6,200 nt of DNA from an uncultured cyanobacterium. Lineage in GTDB: Bacteria > Cyanobacteriota > Cyanobacteriia > CACIAM-69d. The position numbers were made by a program, and so were the translations under genes. The number at the start of each line of letters is the position of its first letter. Position 1 is the first letter of the stretch. Shown here piece after piece: positions 1-5,059 of the stretch. The notes under the pieces are model-generated. The model did no database searches. It was not told where the DNA came from and saw only the letters and a program-made list of their open reading frames with translations. The stretch is from NCBI GenBank assembly GCA_937894105.1, contig CALCTI010000149.1:1-6200 (forward strand), written 5' to 3'.

Positions 1-543
1 ACCGCCATGGCTAGGGCAATGTACTGGCTTCACAGTCAGCCGGAGTGTTTAGAAAAATTGCGGGCGGAGCTAAGTGCCGCGCCTGAGCATATGTCGCCGA
101 TGGAAATGGGGCGGCTGCCGTATCTAAGCGCTGTGTGCAATGAAACCCTGCGGCTCTACCCGGTGGCGATCGTCACTTTCCCCCGGTACGTGGAATAATC
201 CTTTGAGCTAGACGGCTACGAAATGGAGCAGGGGAGAATTATCCTGGGCAGCATTTATTCGGTGCATCATCAGGAGGAAATTTACCCTGATTCCAAAACC
301 TTCCGTCCCGAGCGATTTTTAGAGCGCCAGTTTAGCGCCACGGAGTTTATGCCCTTTGGAGGGGGCAGTCGACGCTGTGTGGGGACTGCGTTGGCGATGG
401 CGGAATTGGCGATCGCCCTAGGCACCTGGATCAAACAGGGAAACTTTGCCCTTGATGAACCCGGTCCCGTCCAACCCCAGCGGCGCGGCGTCACCCTCGG
501 TCAAAAGGGCGGCGTCAAAATGCGATTTATTGGACCCGTATAG
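1..543 (+). pseudogene. Cytochrome P450 (CYP110-like), C-terminal part, interrupted by an in-frame stop
   Basis: The reading frame is open from the window's first base, so the N-terminal part lies outside. P450s are heme monooxygenases; CYP110 enzymes of cyanobacteria are associated with oxidation of long-chain fatty acids or terpenoids, but the substrate here is unknown. Visible motifs in order: the K-helix ExxR (NETLR, Glu codon 142-144), the region around FPRYVE before the beta sheets, the PERF-type motif (FRPERFL), and the heme-binding loop FGGGSRRCVG, whose Cys ligand is codon 376-378. The tail GGVKMRF is typical of CYP110. The oddity is TAA at 196-198, between VE and SFEL, where homologues often carry Gln; the frame and similarity continue without a shift to TAG at 541-543. 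One C-to-T change (CAA to TAA) would explain it. It is most likely a recent pseudogene, though a sequencing error cannot be excluded. ATG at 223 would give only a fragment lacking the ExxR motif. Confidence 0.88.
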
Positions 544-554
544 GGCGTGTCATC
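543..554 (+). repeat. Left terminal inverted repeat of the IS5-family element
   Basis: GGGCGTGTCATC, perfectly inverted relative to 1287-1298. It is preceded by the target duplication TA at 541-542. Its first base supplies the G of the P450 stop codon TAG. This end corresponds to the 3' side of the transposase. Confidence 0.9.
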
Positions 555-833
555 GATCAAACTCCGGCAACCTGACAGTGGGAAGGACGCGCCCTTTTAA
601 ATAAAAATATTAGGGACCGAAACCCTTGCAGCTATTGAGCTTGAGATTTAATGACAGTCCCTAGGCAATGGGGCAATTTAGCTAGGGTGTGCGATCGCCA
701 ATCACTGTGTACTGGGAAGCACTGTGTCTGTTTAAAAAACAAACTGGTGCAACGATTCGACAAATTTATGGTGGGATACGCACGAATGAACTTGTAACGG
801 GAGAAAATCAAAGGCGGTACGCTTGAATATTAC
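555..833. other. Left interior of the insertion sequence, no recognisable gene
   Basis: This stretch should hold the C-terminal half of the transposase with its remaining catalytic residues, but none of the six frames shows that similarity. It contains a HIP1 octamer at 691-698, an inverted pair TAGGGAC (near 610-616) and GTCCCTA (near 656-662), and a direct repeat CACTGTGT at 703-710 and 720-727. These suggest that the IS interior was replaced by, or received, other DNA, possibly the end of a second small element. No coding sequence can be supported here. Confidence 0.5.
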
Positions 834-1218
834 TTTCGTGCTCAGTCCGCCTCGGCTGCGACCGATTTCTTCCGCATCAGCACAACTTCCAGTGGCCCCG
901 GCGCTGTGCTGATGCGCGCGGACGATGCTGCTATTAATCGCCTGATATTCGTTGTCTGCGTTGCTGGGCAGCACTTCAAAGATTCGTTGCCACACCCCTT
1001 TCTTGGCCCAGCGGCTGAAAGCGCGTGTGAACGACCCGGAAGTCTCCATAACGCTCTGGAAGGTCTCGCCATGGCACACCCGTTCGATAGCGATACAGCA
1101 CTGCTTCGACGAACAGCCGGTTGTCCTTCGCTGTCGCTCTCACACTTGCGGCTCGTCCCGGCAGCAACTTTTCGAGCTTTTACCACTGTTCGTCGGTCAG
1201 GGCGTAGCGGCGCGTCAT
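834..1218 (-). pseudogene. IS5-family (IS427 group) transposase remnant
   Basis: Translation from ATG at 1218 gives MTRRYALTDEQW, a TAA stop at 1180-1182, then KLEKLLPGR, DNRLFVEAVLYRYR and GVPWRDLPERYGDF, the classic N-terminal domain of IS5/IS427 transposases. One surplus base near 1017 then shifts the frame: HTRF continues as SRWAKKGVWQRIF, ADNEYQAI, VRAHQHSAG and GRSRGGLSTK. Similarity ends abruptly near 834. IS427-group elements often use two frames with programmed slippage, so the shift could in part be ancestral, but the upstream nonsense codon, the loss of the C-terminal half and the change of the first catalytic Asp to Asn (codon AAT at 933-935, in AINSSIVRAH) make it inactive. A typical full transposase has about 270 residues; about 128 codons remain. 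Confidence 0.87.
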
Positions 1219-1286
1219 TCTATCTCGGCTCCCTTTCGATGTATTTTGCCTCTATTCTCCTCCCCCTCTCCTTTGCTCGTCTAATT

Positions 1287-1298
1287 GATGACACGCCC
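1287..1298 (-). repeat. Right terminal inverted repeat of the IS5-family element
   Basis: GATGACACGCCC, the exact inverse of the left end at 543-554, followed by the second TA of the target duplication at 1299-1300. It lies about 70 bp upstream of the transposase start, the usual 5' position. Confidence 0.9.
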
Positions 1299-1337
1299 TA
1301 GCAAACCGCCCCAAAAATCCTCCTAATGTCGACAAAC

Positions 1338-2591
1338 CTACGATGTGGCCCAGCTTTGTTCTCGCGAGCGGCTTTTCACGTTTTCCGCGTAGTGGCTGGT
1401 GACCGCTAAAAGGCGATCGCACCCTCTCTCCCAGCTCAACTCATGGAGGGTGGGATCCGCTTCTGGCTGCACGGACTCTAAGCTTTGCACGAGCTGAATC
1501 GCCTCCGCGTCAGTGTGATAAAACCGAGCATTTCTAAACCGTTTAAAAAATTCGTTAGAGGGATGGTCCGGCATTACCGCAAATTTGCCCATAGCCAGCG
1601 CTTCCGCCGTGGTAGTACACAGCACCTCCGACAGGGACGGATTGACAAAGGTTTTATGGTCCACTAAATCCGCAAAGGGCTGGGTGGTTTCCCGATGGAA
1701 CTTCACGTTGGGGATGGTGCTAAAAATTTCGTGAGCCCGGCGCAAAACCCCATAAAAATCGTCGCGCATGCGCTTGGGCAACTGGTCCGGCACGTCAGCA
1801 ACTTTTCCGTAAACGTGCAGCTTAAAGCCGTTTTCAACGGCCCACTCCAAAAGGGTATTGACCCGCTTTAGGGGAGTAATTTTACCGACGAAGTAATTAT
1901 CAAACATCGGCCGCTGCTGCTGTTGCGATCGCCATTGGCGATTAAAAAACTGACTGTGAACGCCGTTTACATTTTCCGTATAGCTAACGTCATGAAGCTG
2001 GGGAATTGCGCCCGATAGGTTGATTTCAAAATCGCACTGGTGGTTCAAAATTCGGCTGCCTAGAAACTTCAGCCCCCAGGTGACAATTTTGCACTGGAAA
2101 GGATTGCTGAAAATAATGGGCAGCACATAAAAATTGTTGGTGTGGTTAATTGCCACCACCGTTTCATACTTTTCCCGCAAGGACTTGCCAACGGACTGTC
2201 TCGGATCCGGCAACATACTGGGCAGCGACAGCAGCTGGATCGGGTCCTCCAGAATTAGCGTGTCCCCTTTAAACGGATAATTTTTAATATCCCGCTTGGG
2301 GTAAAGGGATTTGGAAATGGGCTTATAAACGGCGTCGTAAAAGCCAAAGGTTAGATTTTTTGAATACCAGGCGTTATCGGGGAGCGATCGCGATAAATAC
2401 TCTCGGGAGGCGGCAGTGATCGCTGTTTCATCGCCAAATTTATAAGAGCCCGTTTGATGGCGATTAACGCACACCGGTAGTACTAACTCCACCTCGTGGT
2501 CCCGCGAGAGATAGGCTGCCCGCAACAGTGGGTTGATACTGGTTCCCGTTAAAGACGGCAAAGCAGCGGTGGTAATAATGCTGATTCTCAT
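1338..2591 (-). CDS. Glycosyltransferase of the plant-type digalactosyldiacylglycerol synthase (DGD1) family
   Basis: 417 aa, GT4/GT-B fold. DGD1 enzymes transfer galactose from UDP-galactose to monogalactosyldiacylglycerol, making the thylakoid lipid DGDG at the membrane surface; that activity is inferred here. Matches recalled from plant DGD1 run the whole length: the N-terminus ISIITTAALPSLTGTSINP with LLRAAYL (residues 3-28), LILEDP (112-117), VVAINHTN (145-152), NVNGVHSQFF (207-216), YFVGKITPLKR (233-243), and the C-terminal block VNPSLSEVLCTTTAEALAMG (316-335). The GT4 E-x7-E pair is Glu322 and Glu330; HPSNEFFKRF (343-352) and HELSWE (383-388) follow as in DGD1. There is no signal peptide or membrane span, so it is a soluble or peripheral enzyme. 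It lacks the long N-terminal extension of plant DGD1. No clear Shine-Dalgarno precedes ATG 2591, but the similarity starts at residue 3, which supports this start. It ends 37 bp from the IS and converges on the P450. Acceptor and sugar remain unproven. Confidence 0.85.
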   Translation of the reverse strand: MRISIITTAALPSLTGTSINPLLRAAYLSRDHEVELVLPVCVNRHQTGSYKFGDETAITAASREYLSRSLPDNAWYSKNLTFGFYDAVYKPISKSLYPKRDIKNYPFKGDTLILEDPIQLLSLPSMLPDPRQSVGKSLREKYETVVAINHTNNFYVLPIIFSNPFQCKIVTWGLKFLGSRILNHQCDFEINLSGAIPQLHDVSYTENVNGVHSQFFNRQWRSQQQQRPMFDNYFVGKITPLKRVNTLLEWAVENGFKLHVYGKVADVPDQLPKRMRDDFYGVLRRAHEIFSTIPNVKFHRETTQPFADLVDHKTFVNPSLSEVLCTTTAEALAMGKFAVMPDHPSNEFFKRFRNARFYHTDAEAIQLVQSLESVQPEADPTLHELSWERGCDRLLAVTSHYAENVKSRSREQSWATS

Positions 2592-2635
2592 AAAGATATT
2601 GATATTTAAGTCGTTTGCCCTGCCCAGACTGGTAA

Positions 2636-2670
2636 TGCCTACAAGATATTACGATTCGCGAATGTAGGCA
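2636..2670. repeat. Perfect 8-bp inverted repeat with internal palindrome upstream of the DGD-like gene
   Basis: TGCCTACA at 2636-2643 pairs with TGTAGGCA at 2663-2670 across 19 nt, and a perfect 10-bp palindrome ATTCGCGAAT lies at 2654-2663. The pair sits 45-80 bp upstream of the DGD-like start and overlaps the possible promoter. No T tract follows on either strand, so an operator or a leader hairpin fits better than a terminator. No regulator is recognised. Confidence 0.5.
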
Positions 2671-2676
2671 CTTCAA
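2646..2676 (-). promoter_or_regulatory. Possible sigma-70-type promoter for the DGD-like gene
   Basis: On the minus strand, TTGAAG (2671-2676) and TAATAT (2646-2651) resemble -35 and -10 boxes, 19 bp apart, slightly longer than ideal. They lie about 55 bp upstream of the start at 2591, and the 313-bp gap after exoD implies a separate promoter for this gene. This is a motif match only. Confidence 0.35.
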
Positions 2677-2721
2677 CGTCGGCCAATTTTCCTTTAGTCT
2701 GCGTTTTTCGGGTCTGCGGCT

Positions 2722-2842
2722 TTTTAATTTGCCAAGCTGCCTTTATTAGTTTGCCTTTATTAGTTTGCCTTTATTAAATTGCCGTTCTTTAAATTGCTGT
2801 TCTTTAATTTGCCGTTCTCCAATCTGCTGTTCTGTAATCTGC
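2722..2842. repeat. Degenerate minisatellite, 14-bp units changing to 15-bp units
   Basis: Seven consecutive related units occur. Three are 14 bp: TTTATTAGTTTGCC at 2742-2755, an identical copy at 2756-2769, and TTTATTAAATTGCC at 2770-2783. Four more follow the pattern GTTCTTTAAATTGCY: 2784-2798, 2799-2813, 2814-2828 and 2829-2842, the last one base short. Degraded copies precede them (2722-2741). The conserved core is an A/T-rich stretch followed by TTGCC or CTGCT. The array fills the gap between exoD and the DGD-like gene and would lie in the leader of any read-through transcript. No real ORF crosses it. Confidence 0.85.
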
Positions 2843-2904
2843 GCGACTCACCCCGCCCCTTCGCTCATGTTCTACGGATTTCTATGGCTCTTTATGGCTA
2901 CTTT

Positions 2905-3519
2905 CTATTGACCCAGCCCTTTTTTAAGCAGTTCTACTAAGTTGCTGCCACCCCAAATGATGGCGGTCCAAATGGAAACGGTGACCACCACGCCGCCCGT
3001 TGCTCCCAGTAGGGCGATCGCCCCGTCATCGTCAATTAACCCCAACCCCACCACAAAAATGCCCATCGCTGGCAAGGTGTTGGTGCCGGGAATGGGCGCA
3101 ATCATTGATAAGCCCATAATCGCCACAGCAATGCCTAAGCCCATCCGCCCTGGGGGGCTTTTACAAATGGAAACTAAACGCGGCCGGGATAGGACTTCTA
3201 GTTTTCTTAGCCAGGGCAGGGCGGCGTTAATGATGCCCGATAGGCGCTCTCGACCGATGGATTGCGATCGCCACACCTTCGGCAGCCAGGGCTGATCGGA
3301 GCCCAAAGCCATTTGCACCCCCAGCCACCCCAACAAAATTCCAAACGGAACGGAGTAGCCCGGCGCTGGCACCGGCAAGGCGGACGGTAATGAAAGCAGC
3401 ACAAACAAAAAGCCAAAGGTGCGCTCCCCCGCCAGCTCTAAAACGTCCGCCAAGGAAAATTCCTCCGGGCTATCGTCTGCTAAAAACTGCGCTTCTAATT
3501 CTGCTGAAAGCTGTGCCAT
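2905..3519 (-). CDS. ExoD-family integral membrane protein
   Basis: 204 aa, close to the usual size of the ExoD family (named after a Rhizobium exopolysaccharide-synthesis gene); its biochemical function is unknown. A soluble N-terminus (about 1-30, with the acidic patch DDSPEE) leads into the family hallmark GERTFGFLFVLLSLPSALP (31-49). Hydrophobic segments follow at about 36-52, 56-73, 127-143, 149-162 and 166-190. The conserved linker PWLPKVWRSQSIGRERL (77-93) and ALPWLRKLEVLSRPRL (100-115) lie between them, and the loop PIPGTNTLPAMGIFVVGLGL (142-161) is also typical. A purine-rich GGGAAGGG (3522-3529 on the minus strand) ends 2 nt before ATG, closer than usual for a Shine-Dalgarno. It starts 71 bp after the family 4 glycosyltransferase stop on the same strand, so co-transcription is plausible; a link to surface polysaccharide is inferred from family name and context only. 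Confidence 0.9.
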   Translation of the reverse strand: MAQLSAELEAQFLADDSPEEFSLADVLELAGERTFGFLFVLLSLPSALPVPAPGYSVPFGILLGWLGVQMALGSDQPWLPKVWRSQSIGRERLSGIINAALPWLRKLEVLSRPRLVSICKSPPGRMGLGIAVAIMGLSMIAPIPGTNTLPAMGIFVVGLGLIDDDGAIALLGATGGVVVTVSIWTAIIWGGSNLVELLKKGLGQ

Positions 3520-3590
3520 ATCCCTTCCCGTAAATCGCTTTCATAGTTAACGAGTTCGCTGGGAATTGCAAGTTAGTGCCCTTGGAATTG

Positions 3591-4820
3591 CTAACTGGGG
3601 TTCGCAATAAAGGACTCGTAGCGACTCCCCGCCCGCTCCCAGGTAAATTCTCGCAGCACATAATCTCGACCGCTCATGGATAACTGATTGCGCAGGGCCG
3701 GATTGGCAAATAGCTTGTCCACCGCGTCCGCGTATTCCTGAACCGTATTGGCACGCAGGGCTCGTGCCGGTTCGCCGGGAAAGTCCACCGCTAAGCCTTC
3801 CAAACCGCGATCGCTCCCCACCACGGGGGTGCCCGCCGCCAACGCCTCCAGGGTTTTATTTTTAATGCCAAAGCCCGTGCGCATGGGGATGACGCAAACG
3901 GCAGCCCTGTGAAGATATTCGGCAATGGACGGCACGGTACCGGTGACGTGAATACCAGGAATTTTGTCCAGGGCGAGAACCTCCGGGCGCGGGCGGGCTC
4001 CCACCAGGTCCAGGGTGGCATCGGGGTAGTTTTCCAGGATTTTGGGAAACACTTCTTTGGCGAAGAAAATTGCGCCGGCAATATTGGCCTGATAGTCCAT
4101 GGCCCCGAAAAAATTCAGCTTTTGACCGCCGGGATCCTGGTCCCGCAGGGGAAATCGAGAAAAGTCCACGCCGTTGGGGATGGTGTCGATGGGAAGCTGG
4201 GGGGCTAAAGCGTGAATCGGCGTAAAGTCATCGGGGGTGGTGACCACTAACGCGGAAAATTTTTCACAGTAGTTTTTTTCGTAGCGCTTGAATAGATTCA
4301 GCGATAGGCGATCGCGCAGGGGACGGTCCGAGGTACTCGTATCCAGGCGATCGCGACAGGCCGCATACACCGAGCTATGAATATCCACCACCAGGCGCAA
4401 ATCGGAATAGTCCTGTCGCCATTCGGGACGAATAAAAATTTCGTTAACGCTATGTTCACAGGTAATCACGTCAAATTTTTTCGCCGCCACTGCCTGGTCA
4501 ATCCACTGCTGCATCGCTGGAGTTTGCCCGTAGCGCACGTGGGGGGGCACCGCATCCCATAAAAATCGCCCAAACCGCTTCACTTTATTGGGTAATCCCC
4601 CCGGCGGCTCCGGTGCCCTGGGAAAGGTCACCACGTCCACGGCGATTTCCTCTAAGGCTGCCACGTACTCCGGCGGCGTGTCGTGCCAGGGCTGGGTGAC
4701 GAGGGTGACGCGGTGGCGCTGACTCAGCTGGGCAAGGAGATGATAGGTGCGCACCTCGGTACCGCCGGCCGTGGGCGGATAGGGCAAGGTGGTGGAAATC
4801 ATCAAAATATTCATACCCAT
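3591..4820 (-). CDS. Family 4 glycosyltransferase (GT-B fold), probably envelope or exopolysaccharide glycan synthesis
   Basis: 409 aa. The N-terminal Rossmann-type half starts ILMISTTLPYPPTAGGTEVR (residues 5-24); its GG-T (19-21) is the usual loop near the nucleotide sugar. The middle has VVDIHSSVY (144-152) and IPNGVDFSRF (214-223), the standard GT4 linker. The C-terminal half has FFGAMDYQANIAGAIFF (237-253), LDLVGARPRPEV (270-281), and the donor-binding block GFGIKNKTLEALAAGTPVVG (316-335), with Glu325 as the second Glu of the E-x7-E pair. The first Glu is absent, as in some GT4 subfamilies, including sugar transferases linked to exopolysaccharide systems. There is no signal peptide or membrane span. 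Either ATG 4820 or ATG 4814 could be the start; family members usually begin directly at the MxIL motif, which favours 4814. Donor and acceptor cannot be read from the sequence. exoD follows 71 bp downstream; the 239-bp gap upstream may hold its promoter. Confidence 0.9.
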   Translation of the reverse strand: MGMNILMISTTLPYPPTAGGTEVRTYHLLAQLSQRHRVTLVTQPWHDTPPEYVAALEEIAVDVVTFPRAPEPPGGLPNKVKRFGRFLWDAVPPHVRYGQTPAMQQWIDQAVAAKKFDVITCEHSVNEIFIRPEWRQDYSDLRLVVDIHSSVYAACRDRLDTSTSDRPLRDRLSLNLFKRYEKNYCEKFSALVVTTPDDFTPIHALAPQLPIDTIPNGVDFSRFPLRDQDPGGQKLNFFGAMDYQANIAGAIFFAKEVFPKILENYPDATLDLVGARPRPEVLALDKIPGIHVTGTVPSIAEYLHRAAVCVIPMRTGFGIKNKTLEALAAGTPVVGSDRGLEGLAVDFPGEPARALRANTVQEYADAVDKLFANPALRNQLSMSGRDYVLREFTWERAGSRYESFIANPS

Positions 4821-4869
4821 TTTTTCTTGTGACTACCTATCATTACCTGTTCGACCTGTCGCTACAGAG

Positions 4870-4980
4870 CCCCTTTTAACCAGGGGGTGGGGGGATCTTG
4901 CAAAGTTTAGGCTCGCAGCACAGAAACCTTACAGCGGAAAAAACTGAGGCTCCCTCCTTAGCTACCCCTTATTAAAGGGG
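4870..4980. repeat. Pair of C-run/G-run palindromes, probable cyanobacterial intergenic repeat
   Basis: CCCCTTTTAACCAGGGGG starts at 4870 and is followed by TGGGGGGATC. CCCCTT-ATTA-AAGGGG at 4965-4980 is a perfect 6-bp hairpin. The two are roughly inverted copies of each other, bounding about 110 bp like the ends of a small non-autonomous element. Blocks of this kind (CCCC, T/A centre, GGGG, then GGGGGGATC) are familiar as dispersed intergenic repeats in cyanobacterial genomes. No coding potential is seen in the gap. Confidence 0.5.
4938..4961 (-). terminator. Possible intrinsic terminator downstream of sppA
   Basis: Read on the minus strand, CTAAGG-AGGGAG-CCTCAG can fold into a short stem (5 of 6 pairs, one mismatch) and is followed directly by TTTTTT (4938-4943). 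It lies about 100 bp after the sppA stop and before the next glycosyltransferase, the right place to separate the two transcripts. The stem is short, so the call is tentative. Confidence 0.4.
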
Positions 4981-5059
4981 GAGACCACAACCTGTCTGTC
5001 TGCCCTAGCCCCTAATCCCCGGTGATGGCACAGGAACCGGACACTGACGGTGAGCAACC

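Larger units (their letters stand above)
543..1298 (-). mobile_element. Degraded IS5-family (IS427-like) insertion sequence, 756 bp
   Basis: Both ends are visible: GGGCGTGTCATC at 543-554 and its exact reverse complement at 1287-1298, with weaker matching for about 8 bp inward. The element is flanked by TA at 541-542 and 1299-1300, as expected for a TA target duplication. Inside, the minus strand carries the first half of an IS5/IS427-type transposase (834-1218), which assigns the family. The copy is dead: the transposase has several lesions and the left 280 bp show no transposase similarity. Full IS427-type elements are usually somewhat longer, about 0.8-0.9 kb, so an internal deletion or replacement is inferred. 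It sits between the convergent P450 and DGD-like genes. Because the target TA is the first two bases of the P450 stop codon TAG and the element begins with G, the stop codon is preserved. Confidence 0.85.

Noticed and set aside
223..543. An independent small gene starting at ATG 223.
   Set aside because: It is in the same frame as the upstream P450 part and simply continues it after the nonsense codon; it lacks the ExxR helix and could not fold as a P450.
196..1182. Reassignment of TAA to glutamine: two in-frame TAA codons (196-198 in the P450, 1180-1182 in the transposase) at positions where homologues carry Gln or Glu, while all five host genes end in TAG.
   Set aside because: The four intact genes contain roughly 1,400 codons with many Gln, all CAA/CAG and none TAA. 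The transposase is broken in other ways too. Two independent nonsense mutations explain the data better.
842..1186. A 114-codon minus-strand frame overlapping the transposase.
   Set aside because: It is the third frame; the transposase similarity lies in the other two minus frames.
906..1301. Plus-strand open frames of 131 and 110 codons across the insertion element.
   Set aside because: They are antisense to the recognisable transposase, overlap each other, and show no known domain.
2722..2842. A CRISPR array.
   Set aside because: Units are 14-15 bp, directly adjacent and degenerate, with no spacers and no cas genes nearby.
2742..2845. A small pentapeptide-repeat protein on the minus strand across the minisatellite.
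   Set aside because: No start codon follows the upstream in-frame TGA, the length would be about 33 residues, and the 14-bp units break the five-residue period.
3571..3596. Inverted repeat AGTTAG/CTAACT at the end of the GT4 gene as a terminator, with GGAATTGC repeated nearby.
   Set aside because: The stem is only 6 bp and A/T-rich, includes the stop codon, and has no T tract; chance is as likely.
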